The notes beneath the pieces are model-generated. The model was not told the origin of the DNA, ran no database searches, and saw only the letters and a program-made list of their open reading frames with translations. This document shows, piece after piece, positions 9,228-17,610 of a stretch of DNA of 64,000 bases. Source of the DNA: Mycolicibacter algericus DSM 45454 (lineage in GTDB: Bacteria; Actinomycetota; Actinomycetes; Mycobacteriales; Mycobacteriaceae). Position numbers and translations under genes: made by a program. The stretch covers positions 62,001 through 126,000 of the forward strand of contig NZ_MVHC01000002.1 of the NCBI RefSeq assembly GCF_002086455.1. The letters run 5' to 3'. Each line of letters opens with the position of its first letter. Positions within the stretch are counted from its first letter, which is position 1.

Positions 9228-9917
9228 TCAGCGTTCGTCGAGAATTCGCCGCTTCTCGGCCTCGAACTCGGCCGCCGTCAACGCGCCGCAATCACGCAGT
9301 GCCGTAATCGTTTTGAGCTGCTCGATACGGATGCCCTCGCCGTCGGGGACCAGCGCCGCGCCCACCGTCGGCCGGCTGCGGTCGCGGACCGGCCAGAATC
9401 GTGCTCCGATCAGACCCACCGTGCCCAGCCCGAACACTGCCGCGAACGCCCACGGAAGCGAACCGTGGGCACCGGATCTGCCGAAGGCCAGCCGCGGGGC
9501 GATGAAGCCGCCGACGTCGCCGTCCGTGGTGATCTGGTAGTCGCCGGCCGTCGCCACCTGGACCCGCCACAGCCGCCGCCGGGAGTCGTTGTTGACCGTC
9601 GTCGTGATCCCGACGCTCTGGGTGAACTCCGGATCGGCCGCGCCGGCCGGTGCCACCACTCCCAGGCTCAACGGCGGCACCGGCAGGCCGCCGCCGCTGG
9701 GACTGGAGATGACCCGGGTGTGCAGGCTCACCGTCACCTCGCCGGCCGGAAGGTGGACGGTGCCCGTCCCCGGGATCGGCACCTCGCCGTAGGCGTTGTA
9801 GCGATCCAGCACGAAAATGTTGAGCATCAGCGCAACCACGAACCCGATGACGCCGATGGCCATCAGGACCGCCGCGACCACGACCGGAACCCGTCGGGTC
9901 GCCCGCACGCCGCTCAC
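9228..9917 (-). CDS. Membrane protein with C-terminal SHOCT domain
   Basis: A 229-residue protein with an N-terminal transmembrane segment (VVVAAVLMAIGVIGFVVALM, about residues 11-30), a beta-rich extracytoplasmic region of about 110 residues, and a second membrane segment near SLPWAFAAVFGLGTVGLIG. The last 33 residues form a SHOCT motif (IEQLKTITALRDCGALTAAEF with EKRRIL), a short C-terminal module often found on stress-related membrane proteins. Starts with GTG at 9917. It is convergent with the MBL gene across the tandem repeats and divergent from the methyltransferase gene. The function is unknown. Confidence 0.75.
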   Translation of the reverse strand: MSGVRATRRVPVVVAAVLMAIGVIGFVVALMLNIFVLDRYNAYGEVPIPGTGTVHLPAGEVTVSLHTRVISSPSGGGLPVPPLSLGVVAPAGAADPEFTQSVGITTTVNNDSRRRLWRVQVATAGDYQITTDGDVGGFIAPRLAFGRSGAHGSLPWAFAAVFGLGTVGLIGARFWPVRDRSRPTVGAALVPDGEGIRIEQLKTITALRDCGALTAAEFEAEKRRILDER

Positions 9918-9932
9918 CTGGGCAGTGTGCCA

Positions 9933-9944
9933 CGGTGATCACCG
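9933..9944. promoter_or_regulatory. 12-bp palindrome between divergent genes
   Basis: CGGTGATCACCG is a perfect palindrome located between the start of the SHOCT protein gene (9917) and the start of the methyltransferase gene (10010). Its position would suit an operator for either promoter. No regulator gene is adjacent, so this is only a possible site. Confidence 0.25.
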
Positions 9945-10009
9945 GCAGCGGCACACCCGCTACCGTCGGAGGTGGTGTCCGCGAATGCCCGCAACGGTGG
10001 GAGGTGCAC

Positions 10010-11089
10010 ATGCGGGAGTCGAGCATCGTCGTCCGCCCGGAGGCTGCCGGCACCCCCTCGAGGCGATTGCAGGCAGCCGGCCTGGCCCATGCCACCGCCG
10101 TGTTCGAACAGCTGGCGGCGGCGGTCCCGCTACCGCGCGCCCCGCGGCCGATCGTGGTCGCCGACTACGGCGCGGCGACCGGCTACAACTCGCTGCTGCC
10201 GATCTGTGCCGCCATCGCGGCGTTCCGGCGGCGCACCCGACCCGACCACGCCGTGCTGGTGGCACACACCGACCTGCCCGACAACGACTTCACCGCGCTG
10301 TTCAGCACGCTTGCCGACGATCCGGACAGTTACACCCGCAAGGACGCGGCCAGCTTCCCCTCGGCGATAGGCCGGTCGTTCTACGCCCAGATCCTGCCGT
10401 CGCAGAGCGTCAACCTGGGCTGGACCTCGTGGGCGACGATGTGGCTGCGCCGACCCGCCGAAGAACTGCCCGAATTCGATGATCACGTCCATGTCGACCA
10501 CAGCGACGACGCCGGCGCCCGGCAGGAGTACACCCGCCGGGCCGCTCAGGACTGGCACGACTTCCTGGCCTTCCGCGGCCGGGAACTGGCCCCGGGCGGC
10601 AAACTGCTGGTGTTGACCGCGGCCGTCGACGCGCAGGGCCGGTCCGGCTACCAGCCCGTGCTGGACGCCATCGTCGCGGCGCTCGACGAACTGGTGCACG
10701 ATGGCTTGCTGAGCCGCGACGAGGTCGCCCGGATGACCATCCCGGTGCTCGGCCGCAGCGAGAAGGAGCTTCGCGCGCCGTTCGCCCCGGCCGGGCGGTT
10801 CGAAGCACTGACGATCGATCGACTCGAGCTGTTCGACGCCGAGGACCGGTTCTGGGAGCGCTACCTGCTCGACGCCGACGCGCGTGCGCTGGGCGCCCAG
10901 TGGGCCGCGTTCACCAGCGCCGCGATCTTTCCGACGCTGGCCGCCGCACTGGCCGGCGGGGCCGGCGACCCGCGGGCAGCCGACTTCGTGCAGCGCCTGC
11001 AGGCCGGTGTCGCCGCCGAGCTGGCAAGCAGCCCGCAGCAGGTGCAGATTCCGCTGGCGCTGGTGGTGCTGTCCAAAAGGGCGGCGTAA
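10010..11089 (+). CDS. SAM-dependent carboxyl methyltransferase (SABATH-like)
   Basis: A 359-residue protein with the plant-type SABATH methyltransferase plan. The SAM-binding motif is IVVADYGAATGYNSL near residue 45. FSTLADDPDSY and SVNLGWTSWATMWL correspond to the salicylate/jasmonate methyltransferase substrate region, and LAPGGKLLVLTAA is the post-motif strand. SABATH enzymes methylate carboxyl groups of small acids. Bacterial members are poorly characterised, so I give no substrate. The ATG at 10010 has GGGAGG upstream; an in-frame start at 9935 would add a non-conserved leader. It is convergent with the Hsp70-like gene, with 2 bp between their stops. Confidence 0.8.
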   Translation: MRESSIVVRPEAAGTPSRRLQAAGLAHATAVFEQLAAAVPLPRAPRPIVVADYGAATGYNSLLPICAAIAAFRRRTRPDHAVLVAHTDLPDNDFTALFSTLADDPDSYTRKDAASFPSAIGRSFYAQILPSQSVNLGWTSWATMWLRRPAEELPEFDDHVHVDHSDDAGARQEYTRRAAQDWHDFLAFRGRELAPGGKLLVLTAAVDAQGRSGYQPVLDAIVAALDELVHDGLLSRDEVARMTIPVLGRSEKELRAPFAPAGRFEALTIDRLELFDAEDRFWERYLLDADARALGAQWAAFTSAAIFPTLAAALAGGAGDPRAADFVQRLQAGVAAELASSPQQVQIPLALVVLSKRAA

Positions 11090-11091
11090 CG

Positions 11092-12615
11092 CTACGGGAC
11101 GGCCGGGGCCTCGGCGGGTTCCGGGCCCGGCGGCATGGCCGGCGCCTCGGGAAGATGCGGGAAGGCCGGCGGGGCCGGTTGGGGGTGCGGCGCGTACGCC
11201 GGCGGGAGTTCGACGGTGGTCGTGGGGTGTGTCGTCGACACCGTCGTCAGCACACCGGAACCCGGTCCCTCATCGGCGGCGTGCCGCAACACCAGCACGG
11301 CTACGGTGCCCAACAACATCGCGACCAGCGCGGCCAGGATCACCACCGGCGCCGGTCGCCGGTACCACGGCACCCCGCCCCGGTCGCCGATCTCCACCGG
11401 CTCGGGTGCGACAGGCTGCGATACGGGCGCGGGACGGGCCACCGGCGGCGGCGTGATCAGGGGCTTGAACGCCGCGTTGGGCGGGTTGTCCACCGGCGGC
11501 GGCGGTGGTGGGGGTTCGACCGGCGCGGTTTCGGGCAGCGGTGGCGGCTCGGCAGGCGGCGCAGCTTTTCTCGGCGTGGCCACCACGTTGCCGGCAACGC
11601 TGAGCGCCGCGCCGATCGCCGCCGTCAACTGTGGCCGGGGCGAGCTGATGACGGCGGCACCGAAGCGTTGCGACAGGCCGTTCGTGACCGTCGGCATATT
11701 GGCCCCACCGCCGACGGACACGATCGCTGACAACTCGCCGGGAGCGATCTCGTTGTCGTCCAAGGTCTCTTGTAATGCGGTGAAGAAGCCGTCGAGCGGT
11801 TGACGCAGTGCCTCGTCGAGTTCTGCGCGGGTCAGCCATACCCCACCGTGGAATCCCGCAAGTTCGGCGACCGTCTCCGTCGACAGGTGCTCCTTGGCGT
11901 CTCGGCACTGGCTGCGCAACCGGGTCAACGACCCGACCGTCGGGGGCCCGTCACTGTTGCCGCCCAGATCGGCCACCACATGATCGAGCAACGCCTGATC
12001 GATCACATCACCGGAGAACGTCGTGATGCGGCGGGTGGCGCCGATGGGTTCGTAATCGCGTCGGGCGTCGACGAGGGTGATATTGCTACCGCTGCCGCCG
12101 AAGTCACACACCGCGATGATGCCGTGGTCGGGCAGGCCCGGATTGGCCCGCAGGGCCGTCAACACCGCAGCGGTGTCCGAGATCAGCGTCACCGGATGCT
12201 GCGCCCATTCCGACACCCGCCCCAAGGCGGTGCGCAGCGCGCCGATGGCTTCCCGCGACCAGTGGGCCGGATGGCTGACCGCAACCGCGGGCGGTATCGG
12301 GCGTCCCTCGGTCGCGGCGTAGGCCAGCGCGTGCAGCCCGTCGCCGAGCAGTTGCTCGGCGCGGTGTGTGGATCCGTCGCCCGCCACCACCGGCTCCCGG
12401 CCGCCGACGCGATCGACGAAATCGGTGACCACCAGCCCGCGCTCGACCAGATCGACGTTGACGGCGGAATTCTCCGACGGCATGCCGATCTGGGACGGCC
12501 GGTCCCGGAACAGCGTGAGCACCGGCCGGCGGGTGATCGCGCGATCGGCGGTGACCGCCGCCAGAGTGGTCGCTCCGACAGACATGCCCATCGCGGGGCC
12601 TGTGTCATGCGCCAT
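11092..12615 (-). CDS. Membrane-anchored Hsp70-like protein with proline-rich C-terminus
   Basis: A 507-residue protein. Residues 1-310 follow the Hsp70/actin-like ATPase fold: DFGGSGSNITLVD is the phosphate-binding loop and AIVSVGGGANMPTV the second glycine loop. Next comes a proline-rich linker (PPPLPETAPVEPPPPPPP), a transmembrane helix (VVILAALVAMLLGTVAVLVL) and a proline-rich external tail. Peptide-binding and DnaK lid domains are absent, so it is not a general chaperone. It resembles the proline-rich protein Rv2264c (from memory). I chose the ATG at 12615 (MAHDTGP); a frame running to 12759 adds a cysteine/arginine-rich leader unlike the family. The role is unknown. Confidence 0.8.
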   Translation of the reverse strand: MAHDTGPAMGMSVGATTLAAVTADRAITRRPVLTLFRDRPSQIGMPSENSAVNVDLVERGLVVTDFVDRVGGREPVVAGDGSTHRAEQLLGDGLHALAYAATEGRPIPPAVAVSHPAHWSREAIGALRTALGRVSEWAQHPVTLISDTAAVLTALRANPGLPDHGIIAVCDFGGSGSNITLVDARRDYEPIGATRRITTFSGDVIDQALLDHVVADLGGNSDGPPTVGSLTRLRSQCRDAKEHLSTETVAELAGFHGGVWLTRAELDEALRQPLDGFFTALQETLDDNEIAPGELSAIVSVGGGANMPTVTNGLSQRFGAAVISSPRPQLTAAIGAALSVAGNVVATPRKAAPPAEPPPLPETAPVEPPPPPPPVDNPPNAAFKPLITPPPVARPAPVSQPVAPEPVEIGDRGGVPWYRRPAPVVILAALVAMLLGTVAVLVLRHAADEGPGSGVLTTVSTTHPTTTVELPPAYAPHPQPAPPAFPHLPEAPAMPPGPEPAEAPAVP

Positions 12616-13057
12616 GCTGTCCCATCCACAGTGTCCACCGGCGATCGGAACGCACCGGATCCATGCAATTTTATCGATGCGTCTCCGATTTGCTCCGCAT
12701 TGCAGCGCCATTGGTGCGCCGAACCACTCGCAGCGCTTCGCGCGGCAACCCCCGAACACCTGCGGCCCCCGGCTTCCGACAGTCGATTACACCGTGTCGG
12801 AAGCGGGCTGGCGGCACCCCGCGGCGGCGTCCGGTTCCGAGTTTGCTCCGGCAACACAGTGCGGTGGCCGCTCCGCCGACACCGGGCCGACATGCCGTGG
12901 TAACCGCCCGCTCACTTGCGCGTGGTCCGGTGATAATCCAAATCCTGAACACGACATGCGAGTCGGGGCGCGACGCGCCGGCAGCCGCCTCCGCTATTAC
13001 GTGAATTCCCAGGGCAGCTTGCTTACGTCGCGGCACGAGTTATGCCACCATGAACGG
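12616..13057. other. 442-bp intergenic region with a hairpin
   Basis: This lies between the starts of the Hsp70-like gene and cutinase 1. I see no convincing gene. It has one strong inverted repeat with 10-bp arms, GCTTCCGACA (12772-12781) and TGTCGGAAGC (12795-12804), around a 13-nt loop. Both flanking promoters must lie here. The hairpin could be an attenuator, a small RNA terminator or an operator; none can be chosen from sequence alone. Confidence 0.5.
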
Positions 13058-13732
13058 GTGAACACACGTCGGATTCTTCGCTCCCTCGGTGTTGTGCCGG
13101 CACTGACCTGGCTGCTGCAGAGCACCGCTGTCACCCCTCCCCTCGCCTATGCCGAACCCTGCCCGGACGTCCAAGTCTTGTTTGCTAGAGGCACCGATGA
13201 AGCGATCGGCCTCGGTGAGACCGGGCAAGCATTCGTCGATGCGCTGCAGCACCGGCTCGGCGAGCGCTCCATGGCGGTCTACGCCGTCGACTACCCGGCC
13301 ACCAACGACTGGCCGACCGGTATCCAGGGCATCCGTGACGCCACCACGCACATCCAGGCCACCGCCGCGAACTGCCCCAAGACCAAGATGGTGCTCGGCG
13401 GCTTCTCGCAGGGCGCCGCGGTAATGGGTTTCTCCACCGCCAACGCCATCCCGGACGGGGTGGTAGGAGTCGATGTACCACAGCCGATGCCCCCCGAGGT
13501 GGCCGACCACGTCGCCGCCGTCGTGCTGTTCGGCACCCCGAACGAGCGGGCGATGAACTTCCTGGGCCAACCACCCCTGGCCATCGGCCCCGCCTACCTG
13601 GCCAAGACCATTCAACTGTGCGCGCCGGAAGACCCGGTTTGCTCAGAGGGAATGAATTTCGCGGCGCACGCCCCCGGCGCCTACGACGGGATCGCCGACG
13701 AGGGTGCGGCCTACGCGGCAAACCGGCTGTAA
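13058..13732 (+). CDS. Cutinase-like secreted serine esterase 1
   Basis: A 224-residue protein with a signal peptide (about residues 1-32, cleaved near LAYA-EPCPD). The catalytic triad is Ser117 in GGFSQGAAV, Asp192 in CAPEDPVC and His204 in FAAHAPGAY. Cysteines 35/106 and 188/195 match the two disulfides of cutinases. Mycobacterial cutinase-like proteins (Culp) hydrolyse lipid esters, usually as lipases or phospholipases outside the membrane. It starts with GTG at 13058; a much longer upstream frame has no family similarity. It is followed on the same strand by a second cutinase gene 150 bp downstream, and the pair looks like a tandem duplication. Confidence 0.9.
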   Translation: MNTRRILRSLGVVPALTWLLQSTAVTPPLAYAEPCPDVQVLFARGTDEAIGLGETGQAFVDALQHRLGERSMAVYAVDYPATNDWPTGIQGIRDATTHIQATAANCPKTKMVLGGFSQGAAVMGFSTANAIPDGVVGVDVPQPMPPEVADHVAAVVLFGTPNERAMNFLGQPPLAIGPAYLAKTIQLCAPEDPVCSEGMNFAAHAPGAYDGIADEGAAYAANRL

Positions 13733-13889
13733 TCACTGTCTTCGCAGCGTGACGTCGGCATTGCTGTTTGCTGGCGACGCCGGTCGGCTGCGGTTGCCGG
13801 CGTGCGGGCGATGACCTGACCGGGCCGGCACGGCGCCGAATGTCGACCCGCGGGCCGGTCGCGCGACCGCGACATGTCAGCATTTGACC

Positions 13890-14537
13890 ATGACCTTGCG
13901 TGACACCGTTCGCACCGTCACTGTCGCGGTGATGCTGATTGGAACCCTGCTGGGCTCGCCGACGGGCATTCCGGCCGCCGGCGCCGAGCCCTGCCCGGAC
14001 ACCGAGGTGGTGTTCGCGCGCGGCTCCGGGCAGCCCGTCGGGCTCGGTGACGTCGGCGAGGCGTTTGTCGCGTCGCTCACCGAACAACTTCCCGGTCGCG
14101 ACGTGCGGGTCTACCCGGTCGACTACCCGGCGAGCACCGACTACCGCAACAGCGCGCTGCTCGGTGAGAGCGACGCCACCGCACGCATCCAGGCCACCGT
14201 CGCCAACTGCCCGAACACCAAACTCGTGCTCGGCGGTTACTCCCAGGGCGCCAGCGTCATCGAGATGTCCAGCAATTCGCTGCCGCCGGCGGTCGCCCAA
14301 CGGGTGGCCGCAGTGGCCCTCTTCGGTCCACCGTCGAGTCCGTACTCCACCTCGTTGTGGGGCGGTCCGCTGCCGGTCCTCGCCGCCTCGTACCAGCCGA
14401 TGACCATCACCTTCTGCCTGGCGGGTGACATCTACTGCGAAGACAACGGCAGCGTCGTCCCGCACCTGATGTACGTGCAGGACGGCAAGGCCGACGAGGG
14501 CGCCGCCTTCGCCGCGAATCGCCTGACGAGCGGTTAG
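13890..14537 (+). CDS. Cutinase-like secreted serine esterase 2
   Basis: A 215-residue secreted esterase closely related to the preceding gene. The signal peptide is about residues 1-32 (IPAAGA-EPCPD). The triad is Ser118 in GGYSQGASV, Asp180 in CLAGDIYC and His192 in VPHLMY, and four cysteines are conserved. The ATG at 13890 is preferred over an in-frame TTG at 13884. The products of the two genes share EPCPD, VDYPA, ATxxIQAT and LGGxSQGA, but their regions before the Asp differ, which may change substrate range. The paired arrangement recalls the Rv3451/Rv3452 cutinase pair of M. tuberculosis (from memory). Confidence 0.9.
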   Translation: MTLRDTVRTVTVAVMLIGTLLGSPTGIPAAGAEPCPDTEVVFARGSGQPVGLGDVGEAFVASLTEQLPGRDVRVYPVDYPASTDYRNSALLGESDATARIQATVANCPNTKLVLGGYSQGASVIEMSSNSLPPAVAQRVAAVALFGPPSSPYSTSLWGGPLPVLAASYQPMTITFCLAGDIYCEDNGSVVPHLMYVQDGKADEGAAFAANRLTSG

Positions 14538-14547
14538 TACGACTCGG

Positions 14548-16119
14548 TCAGAACACGCTCGGCATCCGCGCATCGATCAGGTGCGGGCCCGGTTCGGCTA
14601 GCGCCCGGCGGAACTGTTCGGCGAGTTCCTCACAGGTGGTCGCCACGCTCGCCGGCACCCCGAAACCCTCGGCGATCTTGGCGAAGTCCATGTTCGGCCG
14701 CGAAAGGTCCAGCAGTGCTTCCGCTTTGGGACCATAACGCCCACCTTCAGCTTCGGCGCCCACCCGGGCCAGTTCCATGCGCAGGATCGCGTAGGAGCTG
14801 TTGTTGATCAGCACCGTGGTCACATCGGCGTTCTCCCGCGCCATCGACCACAACGCCGAGATGGTGTAGGCCGCGCTGCCGTCGGCTTGCAGCGCGATCA
14901 CCGGCCGGTCCGGCGCGGCGACGGCAGCACCCAGGGCGACCGGCAGTCCCTGCCCGATCGCACCGCCGGTGAGGGTGAGCACATCGTGGCGCGGTGCGCC
15001 GGCGGTGGCCGCGGGAAGCATCAGGCCTGAGGTGTTGGACTCATCGGAGATGATCGCGTTCTCGGGCAGCAGCGCCCCGATCACCTGCACCCAGTTCTGC
15101 GGGATGAGCTCCCCCGCCGGCAGCTGCGGGGCGGCGGCGGGTGCGGGCCGGGGCTGCACCCCCGGCGCCACCGCCTCGGCCAGCTGTGCCAGCGCGGCAG
15201 CCACGTCCGTCTCCAGGCCCGCCAACTGGTGCACCGCACAGCCTTCGGGCACCAGGTCACTGGGCTTGCCGGGGTAGGCGAAGAACGACACCGGGGCTCT
15301 GGTGCCGGCGACCACCAGGTGCTTGATCCCGTCGAGCTGGAACGCGGCCTGCTCGGCCAGGTAGCCGAGCCGGTCGATGGCCGGCACCCCGGCGCCGCGC
15401 GCCAACCGGGCCGGGAACGTCTCGACCAGCGCACGGGCTCCGGTCGCCGCGGCGATCCGGTCGGTGGCCTGCAGTGCTGCCACCTCGGCGGCCGCCGGCC
15501 CGCCGATCAGCAGCGCCACCGGCTCGCCGCTGCGCAGCACGTCGGCGATCTCGGCGACGGCATGTGGGTCGGGGGCGGCCGCGGCGACCGCTTCGACCGG
15601 TCCGGCCGCCTGCGCCCCGTCGTCCCAGGAGATGTCGGCGGGCAGGATCAGGTTGGCCACCTGCGCCGGACTGGCCATCGAGGCGGCCACCGCTTCGGCC
15701 GCATCCCGGCCGATCTCGGTCCCCGCGCCGGTGCGACGCACCCAGCCGTGGGTCCAGTCCGTCAGCGGCTCGATGTCGGATTCCAGTGGGGCGTCGTACT
15801 TCTTGTGGTAGGTGGCGTGGTCACCGATGACGTTGACCACCGGCACGTGCGCCCGGCGGGCGTTGTGCAGGTTGGCCAGGCCGTTACTCAGCCCGGGCCC
15901 CAGGTGCAAAAGGGTGGCCGCCGGCTTTCCGGCGATGCGCGCATAGCCGTCGGCTGCGCCGGTCACCACTCCTTCGAACAGGCACAACACCCCGCGCATC
16001 TGCGGCACCGAATCCAGCGCGGCCACGAAATGCATCTCGGAGGTGCCGGGGTTTGCGAAGCAGACCTGCACGCCGCTGTCGACCAGGGTGGTGATCAGGG
16101 CCTGTGCTCCGTTGGTCAT
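14548..16119 (-). CDS. ilvX: Thiamine-diphosphate enzyme, acetohydroxyacid synthase-like (IlvX type)
   Basis: A 523-residue ThDP-dependent enzyme of the acetolactate synthase/benzoylformate decarboxylase family. The cofactor-activating Glu is in CLFEGVVTGAADGYAR (about residue 47), and ATYHKKYDAPLESD is characteristic of this subgroup. The diphosphate-binding motif reads ADGSAAY ... LINN (about residues 408-436), with Ala in place of the usual first Gly. At 523 residues it is shorter than true catalytic AHAS subunits. The sequence resembles Rv3509c (IlvX), whose reaction is uncertain. The ATG at 16119 has AAAGG upstream; an extension to 16155 is possible. It follows an FAD-linked oxidase gene and tex on the same strand. 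Confidence 0.75.
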   Translation of the reverse strand: MTNGAQALITTLVDSGVQVCFANPGTSEMHFVAALDSVPQMRGVLCLFEGVVTGAADGYARIAGKPAATLLHLGPGLSNGLANLHNARRAHVPVVNVIGDHATYHKKYDAPLESDIEPLTDWTHGWVRRTGAGTEIGRDAAEAVAASMASPAQVANLILPADISWDDGAQAAGPVEAVAAAAPDPHAVAEIADVLRSGEPVALLIGGPAAAEVAALQATDRIAAATGARALVETFPARLARGAGVPAIDRLGYLAEQAAFQLDGIKHLVVAGTRAPVSFFAYPGKPSDLVPEGCAVHQLAGLETDVAAALAQLAEAVAPGVQPRPAPAAAPQLPAGELIPQNWVQVIGALLPENAIISDESNTSGLMLPAATAGAPRHDVLTLTGGAIGQGLPVALGAAVAAPDRPVIALQADGSAAYTISALWSMARENADVTTVLINNSSYAILRMELARVGAEAEGGRYGPKAEALLDLSRPNMDFAKIAEGFGVPASVATTCEELAEQFRRALAEPGPHLIDARMPSVF

Positions 16120-16209
16120 GAGGTTGCCTTTCTTCGTCCCGCCGAGTGGGAACACTGCGACGCGACACGCCGTCCGGGGGCCGCGACGTTCCCGGTCGCA
16201 GAGGTCGTC

Positions 16210-17601
16210 CTATAGAAGCACGCCGGGGTTGAGGATCCCGGCGGGGTCGAAGGCGTCCTTGATCCGGCGCATCAGCGCGATCTTGACCGGGTCCTCCAAT
16301 TCCAGGAAGTGTTGCGTCTTGGCCCGGCCGAGGCCGTGCTCGCCGGAGATCGCACCGCCCAACGCCATCGCCGCCGCGAAGATGTCGTGCAGCAGTTGGT
16401 GCCGGACCTCATCGTCGGCGCAGAACACCGCCAGGTGCACGTTGCCGTCTCCGGCGTGCCCGCATCCGACCACGCCCGCGCCGGCCGCTTGCGCGGATTG
16501 CTGAGCCCGGGTGAAGAACTCGTGCATGACCGCACGCGGAACCACCACGTCGATGACGTCGTGGGCGCCGGCGGCCTTGGCCGTCCAGAACGCCTTCTCG
16601 CGCGCCTCGATCAGCGTGTGCGCCGAGTTTCCTTCCAGTACGTAGACATCGACTGCCCCCAGTGAGCCCAGCAGTTCGCCCAGCATCGCCACGTCGTCGT
16701 CGAGGCGGGCACGGTCGCGGTTCTCCAGCCCGATCACCAGGTGCGCTTCGGCGCTGTCACGGACCTCGTCGGGGATGCCCAGGTTGAGGTGCTGTGCGTA
16801 GCTGATCGCGGCCAGGGTGAGTTTGTCGACGTATTCCAGGATCACCGGGTCCACGCCGCTGCGCACCACCGTCGGCACCGCGCGCATCACCGCGGGCAGG
16901 TCGGGGAACGGCGCCAGCAACGTCGCCGAGTGGGCCAGCCGCGGGTAGAGCCGCACCGTGATCTCGGTGGCCAGCGCGCAGGTTCCCTCGGAGCCGATGA
17001 TCAGCTGGGTCAGGTCGTATCCGGTGGACAGTTTGGTGATCCGGCCGCCGGTACGGATCAGCTCGCCGGTCGGCAGCGCCGCCTGTAATCCGAGCACGTT
17101 GTGGCGGGTCACCCCGTATTTCACCGCGCGCATGCCGCCGGCGTTGGTGCCGACGTTGCCGCCGACACTGGCCGACAGCTCCCCGGGGAAGACGGTGTAC
17201 ATCAACCCCGCCGCGGCGGTTGCGGTGTCGAGGTCGGCCAGCGTGACCCCGGGCTGCACCACGGCGACCTGGTTGTCGGTGTCGATCTCCAGGATGGCCG
17301 CCATCTTCTCCAAGGAGATCAGCAGGCCGTCGGCGCACGGTCGCGCGCCGGCCGACAGCCCGGTGCCCGACCCGCGGGCGGTCACCGGGATCTTGTCGTC
17401 GGTCGCGGCGGCCAGCAGCGCCGCGACCTGTTCGGCGGTCTGCGGGCGAGCGACGTAGCGCGGTGTCACCGGCGCCCCGACCAGTGCCTCATCGTGGGTG
17501 TAGTCCGGGCCGATCTGCTCCCCGGTGAGCAGATCGGCCGCGCCGACGATGTCAGCGAACCGATGGGCGGCGTCGGCCTGCGCGCTGTCCAGCATGCCCA
17601 T
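16210..17601 (-). CDS. FAD-linked oxidase, glycolate/D-lactate oxidase GlcD-like
   Basis: A 463-residue flavoprotein of the GlcD/D-lactate dehydrogenase family. The FAD PP-loop is PVTARGSGTGLSAGA (about residue 72), and SVGGNVGTNAGGMRAVKYG is the second FAD-binding segment. The C-terminal VGCGHAGDGNVHL and SGEHGLGRAKTQ contribute metal and substrate ligands, and the end is FDPAGILNPGVLL. Such enzymes oxidise 2-hydroxy acids and pass electrons to the respiratory chain. It begins 9 bp after the tex stop, so the two are co-transcribed, and an ilvX-like gene follows after 90 bp. It resembles Rv1257c in length and motifs (from memory). The exact substrate is not determinable. Confidence 0.85.
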   Translation of the reverse strand: MGMLDSAQADAAHRFADIVGAADLLTGEQIGPDYTHDEALVGAPVTPRYVARPQTAEQVAALLAAATDDKIPVTARGSGTGLSAGARPCADGLLISLEKMAAILEIDTDNQVAVVQPGVTLADLDTATAAAGLMYTVFPGELSASVGGNVGTNAGGMRAVKYGVTRHNVLGLQAALPTGELIRTGGRITKLSTGYDLTQLIIGSEGTCALATEITVRLYPRLAHSATLLAPFPDLPAVMRAVPTVVRSGVDPVILEYVDKLTLAAISYAQHLNLGIPDEVRDSAEAHLVIGLENRDRARLDDDVAMLGELLGSLGAVDVYVLEGNSAHTLIEAREKAFWTAKAAGAHDVIDVVVPRAVMHEFFTRAQQSAQAAGAGVVGCGHAGDGNVHLAVFCADDEVRHQLLHDIFAAAMALGGAISGEHGLGRAKTQHFLELEDPVKIALMRRIKDAFDPAGILNPGVLL

Positions 17602-17610
17602 GCCTGCCCC

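Noticed and set aside
12368..13057. 230-codon N-terminal extension of cutinase 1
   Set aside because: It runs back over the Hsp70-like gene; the signal peptide begins at 13058.
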